DNA from: Limnothrix sp. FACHB-406
GTDB lineage: Bacteria; Cyanobacteriota; Cyanobacteriia; CACIAM-69d
DNA length: 64,000 bases
Direction: 5' to 3'
Assembly: GCF_014698235.1 (NCBI RefSeq)
Contig: NZ_JACJSP010000002.1
Location: 310,001-374,000, forward strand
Each line of letters begins with the position of its first letter. Within the stretch, counting starts at the first letter, position 1. Under the pieces are notes generated by a model. The model saw only the letters and a list, made by a program, of their open reading frames with translations, had not been told where the DNA came from and searched no databases. A program made the translations under genes and the position numbers. Below, piece by piece: positions 1 to 9,119 of this stretch.

Positions 1-1700
1 CGGAGCTGGCCCAAGTGGTGGGCGGAGGCCGATCGCCCTATTTCCGCGTGTTGCAACAAGTGCCGCCGGCCCTGGAGCAATTGGGCGATCGCCTACGCAG
101 CCACCTGGTTGATGAGCCGCCCCTGTCGGTCACCGAAGGCGGCCTGGTTCGGGATGGTGTGAACCATGCCTTGGACACCATGCGCCAGCAATCGGCGGGC
201 GATCGGGACTGGCTGGCCAACTTGGAGGCGATCGAGCGGCAACGCACCGGCATCAACACCCTAAAAGTGGGCTACAACAAAACCTTTGGCTACTTCATTG
301 GCGTGTCCCGGGCCAAGGCGGATCTCGTGCCCGAGGACTATATCCGCAAGCAAACCCTCGTGAACGAAGAGCGCTACATCACCCCGGAGCTGAAGGAGCG
401 GGAAGCGCGAATTTTGTCGGCCCGCGAAGACCTGAACCGGTTGGAATACGAGATTTTCTGTGAGTTGCGATCAGCTACGGGGGAGCTGGCGAATCAAATT
501 CGCAAGGTGGCCCTGGCGGTAGCGGCGATCGATGTGTTGACCAACTTTGCCGAACTGGCGATCGCCCGGGGCTATTGCCGACCCGTGATTGATCGAGGCC
601 GCACGATCGAGATTCGGCAGGGTCGCCACCCGGTGGTTGAACAATCCCTACCGGAAGGGTTCTTTGTGCCCAACTCGACCCAGTTGGGGTATGAACGATC
701 GGGCGATCGGGCGGGGAGCCAGTCTGGTGCGCTGGTGGCTGCTTCCTTGGGTGCATCGATTGATTTATCAATCGATGTATCAATTAATACTCGACTTGAT
801 TCGGGCGATCGTGACTTTGATCAACACTTTGATCAACTGTCCGATCGCCCAAAAAATCCACCCCTTAGGTCAGACCTTAATCCAGCCCTTGACTCGGCTG
901 GCCATGCCACTTTTGATCCATCCCTTGCGCCCTCGCCTGGGTCATCGACCAATCAGCCTCAGGCCGATTTACCCGACGGGCCCCATTTGCCCGATTTAGT
1001 GGTGCTCACGGGGCCCAACGCCAGCGGCAAGAGTTGCTATTTGCGGCAAGTGGGCCTCATTCAGCTCATGGCCCAGGTGGGATCCTACGTGCCAGCCCAG
1101 GCGGCCCATTTGGGAATCTGTGATCGAATCTTTACCCGGGTGGGGGCGGTGGATGACTTGGCCACCGGGCAATCGACCTTCATGGTGGAAATGAACGAAA
1201 CGGCTAATATTCTCAACCACGCCACCGATCGATCCCTGGTCTTGCTCGATGAAATTGGGCGCGGAACGGCCACCTTTGATGGACTGGCGATCGCCTGGTC
1301 GGTGGCGGAATATTTGGCCAGTGAACTGCGCGCGCGATCGATCTTTGCCACCCACTACCACGAGCTAAACGAACTGGCCACCCTGTTGGACAACGTGGCT
1401 AACTACCAAGTGGCCGTCAAAGAATTGCCCGATCGCATTGTGTTTTTGCATCAGGTGCAACCGGGCGGAGCCGATCGCTCCTACGGCATCGAAGCGGCCC
1501 GCCTGGCTGGGTTGCCCCCCAGCACGATCGCCCGGGCCCGCGAAATCATGGCCCAAATTGAAAAACACTCAAAAATCGCCGTAGGCCTGCGCAAAACCGC
1601 CCAAACGGGGCCTCGGACTCACTCAAAAACTGCTAATGAGCTAAACAGCGCCTCAGAGCCGCCCATCGCCCAATTAGACATTTTTGGAAATGGGAGTTAG
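1..1700 (+). CDS. mutS: DNA mismatch repair protein MutS (5' end outside the window)
   Basis: Mismatch-recognition ATPase. The reading frame is open from base 3, so the N-terminal mismatch-binding domain lies upstream and about 565 C-terminal residues are present. Visible are the core/clamp region, the GRHPVVEQ motif, the Walker A sequence GPNASGKS (near base 1011), the Walker B-like LLDEIGRGT (near 1243) and FATHYHEL. Between HPVVEQ and GPN there are about 122 residues, against roughly 23 in E. coli MutS as I recall it. The extra ~100 residues (bases ~690-990) are low-complexity, rich in D, S and P, and carry short repeats and an inverted repeat at DNA level. The family is certain; whether the insertion is tolerated or affects function is unknown. 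Confidence 0.96.
   Translation, partial: ELAQVVGGGRSPYFRVLQQVPPALEQLGDRLRSHLVDEPPLSVTEGGLVRDGVNHALDTMRQQSAGDRDWLANLEAIERQRTGINTLKVGYNKTFGYFIGVSRAKADLVPEDYIRKQTLVNEERYITPELKEREARILSAREDLNRLEYEIFCELRSATGELANQIRKVALAVAAIDVLTNFAELAIARGYCRPVIDRGRTIEIRQGRHPVVEQSLPEGFFVPNSTQLGYERSGDRAGSQSGALVAASLGASIDLSIDVSINTRLDSGDRDFDQHFDQLSDRPKNPPLRSDLNPALDSAGHATFDPSLAPSPGSSTNQPQADLPDGPHLPDLVVLTGPNASGKSCYLRQVGLIQLMAQVGSYVPAQAAHLGICDRIFTRVGAVDDLATGQSTFMVEMNETANILNHATDRSLVLLDEIGRGTATFDGLAIAWSVAEYLASELRARSIFATHYHELNELATLLDNVANYQVAVKELPDRIVFLHQVQPGGADRSYGIEAARLAGLPPSTIARAREIMAQIEKHSKIAVGLRKTAQTGPRTHSKTANELNSASEPPIAQLDIFGNGS
755..776. repeat. Inverted repeat inside the mutS insertion
   Basis: ATCGATTGAT and ATCAATCGAT are perfect 10-base arms separated by TT. 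They lie within the region encoding the extra low-complexity segment of MutS. A pair of 12-base direct repeats (TTTGATCAACAC and TTTGATCAACTG, 816-839) follows. Such short repeats are otherwise seen in the intergenic regions of this window. Confidence 0.85.
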
Positions 1701-2680
1701 GCGTGAGGTTAGTTGACCAGTGTGATGGCTGGGTTAATCACCAGGTTGATTGCTGAGTTGAATTTGGGGCTTTATTTGGAGATCAATTTGAGATTGAAGA
1801 TTGGGCTGGGTTTTGAGTTAAACGTTGGGCTTGACTGGCTACTCGCTTTTGGGGGCTAACGGCTGGTGGCTGATTTTCTGGACTGAACCTGGCGCGATCG
1901 CGATCCGGTTTCTCCAAGACTTCAGCGTGATCTCAGGATAGTTCCCCTCAATTCAGACGAATTCTGTCACCGCAATCCTGAAAAATTTCGCCAAATCCAG
2001 CGCACCCAATCAATACCGAATTAGCATCGATCGGGACTAATGCGGAGATCGATCGCCTTGACCGACCCAGGAGATAGTTTTGGCTTCTGCTCAGGCATTG
2101 ACCCACCTCAGATCAATCCTTATGCTCAAAAAGATCACAAGAAATTTGGCAGCCGATCACACAGCGACAGCAGCTCCCTTGACAGGATAGAGGGGAACCC
2201 CCGTTCATCCTCAAAAGCAATCGACAAATGGCAGATCGATCGGCTAAAGATAAAACAGCAACGCGCCAAGGCTGAAGCCGTTGCCAGCAAAGCGAACCGG
2301 TTCTACGGTTGCCCATCTACCCTTGCTGAAAGTGTATCTATTTCCTTGGGATCTCATCGGAATGCCTCGCTCCGTGAAGTTTCGGACGCGCCCTCGCGGT
2401 TGATCGCTGTTGATTTCGGCAGTTTTCCCAAGATTTCTTGGGTTATCTCCGTACTTTTCCGTACTTTGTCGAATCGGTTGGCTAGGATTTGGACAGGTCT
2501 AAACCCCCTGACCCAAAATTGGCTGTGGAATCTGGATCTGCGGCCCACCCACAAAGGGCGGATAGCCTGCTGTTTGGTGTGGGGATAGGGATTAGACTCA
2601 ATCGCCCCGCTACCGGTCTTGAAGGTGATCAGGGTCTCTAGGTTGGTCTACGTCTCCTAGCTCACTATCTTTGCGGATCC
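1701..2680. other. Intergenic region without a supported gene
   Basis: About 980 bases between mutS and the GGDEF-EAL gene. A 182-codon open frame (2040-2588, plus) exists, but its translation shows no recognisable domain, is rich in S, R and P, and has no clear ribosome binding site. The first 150 bases after mutS are rich in loosely repeating GTTGA/GGGTT words. No RNA gene was recognised. Confidence 0.5.
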
Positions 2681-5182
2681 ATGACGGAAGCGTTTAATCC
2701 CCTTCGCACTAGTTCAATCTTGACTCCGCCACCCCTGCAACTACTGGATCAACTGACTTCGCCCATTTGGGTGATTGATCTGTTCGCCATGCGGCTCCAC
2801 TGGGCCAATCGATCGGGGAGCGAACTCTGGAGCCGGTCGAGCCTGCGGGCCTGGGTGAAACATGCCCAGCATGGCCGCCACGAGCAAGTGCGGATGCGCC
2901 TAGAGCGAATTCAGCAAGCCCTCAGCAAGCGGCAGACCTGGACAGAACATTGGACGTTTTATCGCCAAGGGGAGCTGGTGTCGCTGCCCTGTCTTTGTTC
3001 GCGGTTGACTTTGCCGGATCACGGGGAACCCCTGCTGCTGATTGAGGGGCTAGACGAGCGGTTGGAACCCACCTTAGCCAAGGCCTTGCGCCTGGCGGAA
3101 CAGGACTTGGAACAGCGGGATGCGACGGCGCTGGCGGTGGGGGAAGCCATGCGCTGTTTGATGCTGTTGCCCGATGGCGATCGCGCCATTACCCAAACCC
3201 TACAGATGCTGGGCAGCATGACCCAGGCCGATCGAGCCTATGTGTTTCGGAACCATCCCCACCCGGTCACGGGCGAGCTGCTCACCAGCCAGCGTTGGGA
3301 ATGGACTCGCGCCGGCCTGACGCTGCAAATGGAGCATTTGGAGCTGCAAAACATTGCCTACAAAGATTTAGACCCCAGTTGGCATGAATACCTCAGCACC
3401 GATCGGGTGTTGAATTTCCGGCTGCAAGATTTGCCCGCCAACTATGCCTATCGCAGCTTTTGGCATGGGCAGACGGTTCATGGGGTTTTGATGTTGCCCA
3501 TGATTTTGCAAGGGGAATTTTGGGGGTTCTTGGGGTTCGATCGCTGCCGAACCGATCGGCTCTGGACGGATGCGGAATGCAACCTGCTGCGGTTGGCGGC
3601 CGCGGGCATTGGCTGCACCATCTTGCGCCACCAAAGCGATGTGAAGCTGGCCAGCTTCAACATGCAAATTGAGAGCCTGGTGGAACAGCGCACCCTGAAG
3701 CTGCGGGCGGCGGTGCAACAACTGCAACAGGAAATTCAGGAGCGGGAACGGGCCGAATCGCAATTGCGCTACAACGCCCTGCACGATCGGCTCACCGGGT
3801 TGCCCAACCGCACCTTTTTGATGGAAGAGTTGGCCAAAACCATCCGCCTGATGCAAGTGACGGAACAGGGGGGTTTTGCGATCCTGTTTGTGGATATCGA
3901 TCGCTTCAAGGTGATTAACGACAGCCTGGGCCATCAAGCGGGGGATGAACTCTTGGTGGCGATCGCCCACCGATTGCGGCGCTGCTTGCGGCCCACCGAC
4001 TCGATCGCCCGGTTGGATGGCGATGAATTTGCCATTTTGCTGCAAGACGTGACCACCCGGGCCCAGGCGGAACAGGTGGCCGAATCGATCCATCGCTCCT
4101 TGGCGCGGCCGGTGACCTTGGGCAGCCAAGAAATTTTCACCAGTGTCAGCATTGGCATTGCCCTGGGATCTCGGGAATATGACTGTGCGGAGCTGCTGTT
4201 GCGGGATGCGGATATTTTCATGCGCCGGGCCAAGGCCATGCGATCGCGCCATGAGGTGTTCGATCGGGCCGTTCACCAACAGGTGCTCACCACCCTGCGC
4301 CTAGAACATGACCTGCGCCGGGCGATCGCTCAAATTGAGGACATGGGCATTGATCGAGCCGGTCACCCGGAAGTGCCCATGCCCTTCAGCTTGCGCTATC
4401 AACCGATCGCCGAGGCCCGCACGGGCGAAATTCAGTGTTTTGAAGCCCTGTTGCGCTGGCATCACCCGGAATTGGGGCCCATTTCCCCCGATCGGTTCAT
4501 TGCGATCGCCGAAGAAACGGGCCTGATCATTACCCTCGGCCTGTGGACGCTCTATCGCGCCTGCTATCAGCTTCGGGAGTGGCAACAACTTTTCCCGCAA
4601 CTGGGCCATTTGCAAATTGCCGTTAATCTTTCCGCCAAGCAATTTTCCCGCCTTGACCTGATGGAGCAAATTGATCAGGTTTTGCATCGCACCGGCATCA
4701 ATCCCGGAACCCTGAAGCTGGAGCTGACGGAAACCACCATCGCCGACAATTCCGATCTGGCAGCCGCCACCATGTATGAGCTGCGATCGCGCCAGATCGT
4801 CCTTTGTCTCGATGACTTTGGCACGGGCTACTCTTCCCTCAGCTATCTGCATCGGTTCCCGTTGGATGTGCTGAAAATCGATCAGTCTTTCATTTCCCAA
4901 CTGGGCGGGCGCGACAACACCCAAGCGATCGTCCGCGCCATCATCACCCTGGCGGAACAGTTGGGCATGGCCACGATCGCTGAGGGGGTGGAAACCGCTG
5001 AGCAATTGGTGTGGCTGGCCAACCTGGGTTGCACCTACATCCAAGGCTATTGGCTGGCCCAGCCGCTCCAGGCCAGCGCCGCTACTCAACTGCTGGAGCA
5101 GCACGATCCTCGCCTAATTGCGGATTTGGAATCTAACCTGCAAGAGAGCGATCGCCCGTTGGATCTGTTGGCCCGCTCCTAG
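2681..5182 (+). CDS. GAF-GGDEF-EAL cyclic-di-GMP signalling protein
   Basis: Predicted cytoplasmic regulator of c-di-GMP, 833 residues. The N-terminal ~130 residues look PAS-like; a GAF-like sensor follows at about 140-315 and a short coiled coil (QQEIQERERAESQLRY) links to a GGDEF domain at about 365-530. The signature reads DGDEF rather than GGDEF, so cyclase activity is uncertain, but an RxxD inhibitory-site motif (RPTD) sits five residues before it. The EAL domain at about 560-815 keeps EALLRW, the N of VNLSAKQF, LELTET, the DD of LDDFGTGYSS, the K of VLKIDQSFI and EGVET, so phosphodiesterase activity is likely. It converges with the histidine kinase downstream. The input ligand is unknown. 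Confidence 0.93.
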   Translation: MTEAFNPLRTSSILTPPPLQLLDQLTSPIWVIDLFAMRLHWANRSGSELWSRSSLRAWVKHAQHGRHEQVRMRLERIQQALSKRQTWTEHWTFYRQGELVSLPCLCSRLTLPDHGEPLLLIEGLDERLEPTLAKALRLAEQDLEQRDATALAVGEAMRCLMLLPDGDRAITQTLQMLGSMTQADRAYVFRNHPHPVTGELLTSQRWEWTRAGLTLQMEHLELQNIAYKDLDPSWHEYLSTDRVLNFRLQDLPANYAYRSFWHGQTVHGVLMLPMILQGEFWGFLGFDRCRTDRLWTDAECNLLRLAAAGIGCTILRHQSDVKLASFNMQIESLVEQRTLKLRAAVQQLQQEIQERERAESQLRYNALHDRLTGLPNRTFLMEELAKTIRLMQVTEQGGFAILFVDIDRFKVINDSLGHQAGDELLVAIAHRLRRCLRPTDSIARLDGDEFAILLQDVTTRAQAEQVAESIHRSLARPVTLGSQEIFTSVSIGIALGSREYDCAELLLRDADIFMRRAKAMRSRHEVFDRAVHQQVLTTLRLEHDLRRAIAQIEDMGIDRAGHPEVPMPFSLRYQPIAEARTGEIQCFEALLRWHHPELGPISPDRFIAIAEETGLIITLGLWTLYRACYQLREWQQLFPQLGHLQIAVNLSAKQFSRLDLMEQIDQVLHRTGINPGTLKLELTETTIADNSDLAAATMYELRSRQIVLCLDDFGTGYSSLSYLHRFPLDVLKIDQSFISQLGGRDNTQAIVRAIITLAEQLGMATIAEGVETAEQLVWLANLGCTYIQGYWLAQPLQASAATQLLEQHDPRLIADLESNLQESDRPLDLLARS

Positions 5183-5222
5183 CACGGTCGATCGAGCAGC
5201 GCGAAGAATTTTGAGCCTGTGG

Positions 5223-5239
5223 GGTGGGCATTGCCCACC
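5223..5239. repeat. Palindrome GGTGGGCATTGCCCACC
   Basis: Perfect 8-bp arms around one base, in the 95-base gap between two convergent genes. It could be a bidirectional hairpin for transcription end, although no T-run follows. GC-rich palindromes of this kind are dispersed in many cyanobacterial genomes. Confidence 0.7.
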
Positions 5240-5277
5240 TGTAACCCGTTGCTCAACTGATCCTGATTCTCCCACTG

Positions 5278-6945
5278 CTAAGTGGATTGCCCTTCTTGCT
5301 TCAGGGGCATCACGATCGTAAACGTCGATCCTGCACCCGGCACAGAGCTAAACCGAAGCTGGCCCTGGTGTTGCTCCGTCACAATTTGATAGCTAATCGA
5401 CATTCCCAGCCCCGTGCCTTTGCCAATCGGCTTCGTCGTGAAAAAGGGATTAAAAATTTGTGATTGGATGCTGTCCGGCATCCCCACCCCATTATCGGTA
5501 ATTTGAATTTGCACCCGATCGCCCCGCAAAAGGCGTGTTTGAATTTCAATACAGCCCTTAAATTGCCCCCTAGCTGATGAATCAGGGTTCGTAGCCCCCA
5601 ACGAATCCGTTTGATATTTTTCAGTAATTGCCTCGATCGCATTGGCAATCAAATTCATAAAGACCTGATTTAAATTGCTGGCATAGCATTCCACCGCCGG
5701 TAAATCGCCATAGTCACATTTCACCTGAATTTCCGGGTGGTCGGGTGCAGCCTTCATCCGATGTTGCAAAATTGCCAAGGTGCTGTCAATGCCTTCATGG
5801 ATGTTGACCGGTTTGTAGCAAGCCTCATCCATCCGCGAAAAATTGCGCAAGGACAGAATAATTTGGCGAATTCGCTCGGTTCCTAAATTCATGGAAGATA
5901 GGATTTTGGGTAAATCTTCCTGAATAAATTCAAAATCCGATTCTTCATCTAAATCAGCAATCATCCGCACCAATTCAGGATGCTTGGCACAAGAACTGGA
6001 CTGGGCCCAGTTCCGGAGTTTTTCTGTCCAACCTAACAGCAACTCCACATGACTTTGCACATGTTTGAGGTTGCCATGAATAAAATTCACCGGATTATTA
6101 ATTTCATGGGCCATGCCGGCCACTAACTGGCCCAAGGAAGACATTTTCTCGCTTTGTACCATCCAGAGCTGGGCTTTTTTCAGCTCATCCAAGGTGGCTT
6201 CCAGTTCGATCGTCCGTTGGCGCAATTGATCTTCGGCGCGTTCCCGTTCCTGCATTTCCCGCTGCAAACGGGTCACAACCAATTGCAAATCTTGAGTGCG
6301 TTTGGTGACCTGTCGTTCCAAGTCTTCATTTGCCGCTTGCAGGGCCTTTTCGGTTTGGTGTCGTTCGATCACCACACGGGCCAAATAGGTGGCCTTAATC
6401 AGCAATTTGCGATCGTGGGGATGGGGGCGATGGGGAAAGGGGTTATACATGGCAAAGGTTCCCAACACCTGACCTTCACAGGACAAAATGGGCGTGGACC
6501 AACAAGCCCGCAGGCCAAAGCCGATCGCCAAATCCCGAAATTCAGCCCACAACGGATCGATCGCAATATCTTCAACAATTACGGAAGCTTTGTGATAGGC
6601 AGCCGTGCCGCAGGATCCCACCGCAGGCCCGATCGGGATGCCATCAATGCATTGGTTATAGTCGGGTGGCAGGCTGGGTGCTGCCCCATGGCGTAATCGT
6701 TGGGTTTCTGCTTCTAGTAATAAGAAAGCGCAAAAAGTTTGACAGGACGTGTGGGCTTCAATGAGTAAAGCTAATTCCGTGAGCACGGTTTCTAAGGGTT
6801 GGCCTTGGGCAATTAGCTCCAAAATATGATTTTGACCATCTGCCAGGGCCACCAAATTTTGGTGATAGATCAGGGGAATCGTTTTACCCTGCACCGAGTT
6901 GCTGACCGGGTATAAGTCCGCCACTTGAAGAGGAGAAAATTGCAT
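5278..6945 (-). CDS. GAF-domain sensor histidine kinase
   Basis: Soluble sensor kinase, about 555 residues. The N-terminal GAF domain (about 40-200) contains PIGPAVGSCGTAAYH, the GAF pattern common in cyanobacterial kinases. A long coiled coil (about 205-275) carries the REMQERERAEDQLRQ stretch. The phospho-acceptor H-box is GMAHEINNPVNFI near residue 278. The HATPase domain has the N-box NLIANAIEAI, the G1 box DNGVGMP and the G2 box GKGTGLGMS. There is no transmembrane segment and no receiver domain, and no response-regulator gene is adjacent, so the partner is unknown. The ATG at 6945 was chosen over an in-frame GTG at 6954; neither has a clear ribosome binding site. Confidence 0.92.
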   Translation of the reverse strand: MQFSPLQVADLYPVSNSVQGKTIPLIYHQNLVALADGQNHILELIAQGQPLETVLTELALLIEAHTSCQTFCAFLLLEAETQRLRHGAAPSLPPDYNQCIDGIPIGPAVGSCGTAAYHKASVIVEDIAIDPLWAEFRDLAIGFGLRACWSTPILSCEGQVLGTFAMYNPFPHRPHPHDRKLLIKATYLARVVIERHQTEKALQAANEDLERQVTKRTQDLQLVVTRLQREMQERERAEDQLRQRTIELEATLDELKKAQLWMVQSEKMSSLGQLVAGMAHEINNPVNFIHGNLKHVQSHVELLLGWTEKLRNWAQSSSCAKHPELVRMIADLDEESDFEFIQEDLPKILSSMNLGTERIRQIILSLRNFSRMDEACYKPVNIHEGIDSTLAILQHRMKAAPDHPEIQVKCDYGDLPAVECYASNLNQVFMNLIANAIEAITEKYQTDSLGATNPDSSARGQFKGCIEIQTRLLRGDRVQIQITDNGVGMPDSIQSQIFNPFFTTKPIGKGTGLGMSISYQIVTEQHQGQLRFSSVPGAGSTFTIVMPLKQEGQST

Positions 6946-7499
6946 AGTAATCACAATTAATATTGACTAGGTGTTTTAGGTGTTTAGGGTTGGTCATCAA
7001 AGCACTTGAAACCCTGATGCTGCTGTTAGCAAATCCTTAGGCAGTCAGGAACTTCAGACCCTTGTTGCAACGATTGGTATCGACGACTGTTACGACGATC
7101 ACAGAGCAATTCTGGAGGTAAAGAGCTTGCGAATTTTGTCTGCGATGGTTTGAACTAGAAAATTAGCGATTAGTTTGCCCACAAGAGGCAAGGCGCACCC
7201 AATGATCGATAGCTCAACAATGGCTCAACAGAGTCGCCAGTGAGAAAACCGACGAGTTTAGATATAGCGGTCAGGGGTGAAAATCTGGTGAAAGCCGATT
7301 TTGGTTTGATGGCAAATCCGCCCCGAGTGGGTAGCGCAGGAGTCGCGTTAGAGACCTAGACACGACAAGATGGCGCTGATCCTAAACGCGAGTTTCAGCC
7401 ACCAACGGTAGATTCTGATTTCTCTCTAGTTTTGACCAAAATTCCGCTGTTTTAGAGAAATTTTGGCTTTTCTGCTGAATCAGCGCACAAAAGTGCCAC
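6946..7499. other. Intergenic region, nothing recognised
   Basis: About 550 bases upstream of the minus-strand histidine kinase and downstream of the minus-strand glycosyltransferase. It must carry the kinase promoter. No convincing ORF, RNA gene or strong hairpin was seen. Confidence 0.5.
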
Positions 7500-8654
7500 C
7501 TAAGCGGCAGCGGATACCGAAGGGGGCAAGCGATCGGGGCGGAATCCCAGGGCGGCCAATTGCTGTTGGGCCGTGTGGGCGGCTCGTTCCCAAGTCCAGA
7601 GGCTGGCGGCTTCGTCTCGGGCGATCGCCCCGCGTTGTTGGGCCGCTTCCCGATCGTGATAAACCTGCCGCATCAAGGCCACCAGAGCATCCAAGTCCGG
7701 CTCGGCCCAGTGGCCCCAGTCCAAGGCGGGGTCAAAAAACTGCGGATCATTGACGGGAATTAGGTTTTTGACCGGAATCAGGTAAGCATTGCCCGGGTGA
7801 GCATAGGCCCGCAGGCCGCTCCAGTCCGTGACAATGCAGGGCAGTCCACAGGCCATGGCTTCCAAAATGGGCAATCCCCAAGCCTCGCCCCGGGTGGGCA
7901 ACACAAAGGCATCGGCTTTTTGCAGAACTTGCACTAGGCCTGATCGTCCGGCTGGATGGCTGGGCAAAATGCGATAGGCCTCGGCCCCCAGCAGCCGCGC
8001 GGCATAGTCGATCGATTCCTGGAGGTCAAAGTGGGGAATGTAGCCGTTGTGGGCGTGCAACACCAGTTCCACGGGATCTTGGGGTTCAAAGGCTTTGGCA
8101 AAGGCTTGGATCAGCAGATCGATCCCCTTGCGTCGTTCCCATTTGCCCACACAAAGGAACCGGAAGGGCCGCTGCCGCAAGTCGCGATTCAGGGCTGAGG
8201 GGCGGTGGGGATGGGGCTGAAAGACTTGGGGGTCAACCCCTTCCGGCACAACGGCTAGGCGCTGGGGGTCAAGCCCGGACTCGATCGCCACCTGGCGCTG
8301 CCAAAGGGACGGAACCCAAAGGTAATCGAACCGATCGAGCAATTGCTGAAATTTTTGATGAATGTGGGTGGTTTCCCACACAAACAGCCCAATTTGGCAG
8401 CAACCGGGAAAGGGCGGCATCGGCAACCCGGACACAATGACCAGGGTGGGGGCATTGGCCGCCGGTTTCAGGCCGGCCGCTAACAGTTCCGGCACGCCCC
8501 GTTCCCAGTCGGCCAGGGGCTGGGGAGGCTGCCAATCACAAAGGGCGATCGGCTCGATGGGGTGCAGTGCTCCCGCGAGCGATCGGGCATGGGTTCCCCA
8601 GCCACCGGGGGCAAAAAAATAGCTCGCAAAATTCAACACAAGCGATCGCAGCAA
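7500..8654 (-). CDS. Glycosyltransferase, GT4-like (glycosyl transferases group 1)
   Basis: Predicted GT-B retaining glycosyltransferase of about 384 residues, transferring a sugar from a nucleotide donor to an envelope or polysaccharide acceptor not deducible here. The N-terminal domain has the acceptor-side glycine-rich loop in FFAPGGWGTHARSL. The C-terminal Rossmann half has VGKWERRKGIDLLIQAF and the donor-binding EAWGLPILEAMACGLP (EX7E pattern), typical of the family. The open frame starts at TTG (8654); a GTG 15 bases further in (8639) is an equally plausible start. It stands alone between the kinase and polA. Confidence 0.88.
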   Translation of the reverse strand: MLRSLVLNFASYFFAPGGWGTHARSLAGALHPIEPIALCDWQPPQPLADWERGVPELLAAGLKPAANAPTLVIVSGLPMPPFPGCCQIGLFVWETTHIHQKFQQLLDRFDYLWVPSLWQRQVAIESGLDPQRLAVVPEGVDPQVFQPHPHRPSALNRDLRQRPFRFLCVGKWERRKGIDLLIQAFAKAFEPQDPVELVLHAHNGYIPHFDLQESIDYAARLLGAEAYRILPSHPAGRSGLVQVLQKADAFVLPTRGEAWGLPILEAMACGLPCIVTDWSGLRAYAHPGNAYLIPVKNLIPVNDPQFFDPALDWGHWAEPDLDALVALMRQVYHDREAAQQRGAIARDEAASLWTWERAAHTAQQQLAALGFRPDRLPPSVSAAA

Positions 8655-9119
8655 TGGTTGAGGACAAAAGACGCAGCTTGCTGTCTCGATCGGTTGGAAT
8701 CAACTGGAATTAACAAACCTCAGAGGATGGCTGAAGCGACTGGGGGCAATGGTCAAGCCCTAACGGTCTTGGGATCAAGGGACTTGATCAGCTTTGCTTT
8801 GTCGGTGCATGAGACCCACAAGCAAGGTAGCCATTGCGGCTTTTCAGACATCCTCTCAGGCTATTTCAAGTGCATTCGCACGATCGCCTCAATCCTATGG
8901 GGGTTCTCAATTGAAATCCATCAATTCTGTGCCAATCTGTAACTGTCTATGCCAACTTTAATTGACTAGAATTTAATTGACTGAAAGTGGGGCTGACTCT
9001 AACAATTGGTCGCAACAAAGTTGTGGACTTAAAAAGAAAACATTTCTAAGCGTGATAGAAGTCAACGGGTTTAAGTAGGGTTAAATTCACCCCTAATTGC
9101 ATCACTCATTCCCGATCGG
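8655..9119. other. Intergenic region, nothing recognised
   Basis: About 465 bases between two minus-strand genes (polA upstream, glycosyltransferase downstream). Open frames here are short and lack recognisable features. It is AT-richer near 8930-9060. It probably holds the polA transcription end and the glycosyltransferase promoter. Confidence 0.45.

Noticed and set aside
2040-2588. 182-codon frame between mutS and the GGDEF-EAL gene
   Set aside because: No ribosome binding site, no domain and atypical residue mix; kept only as a note in the intergenic entry.
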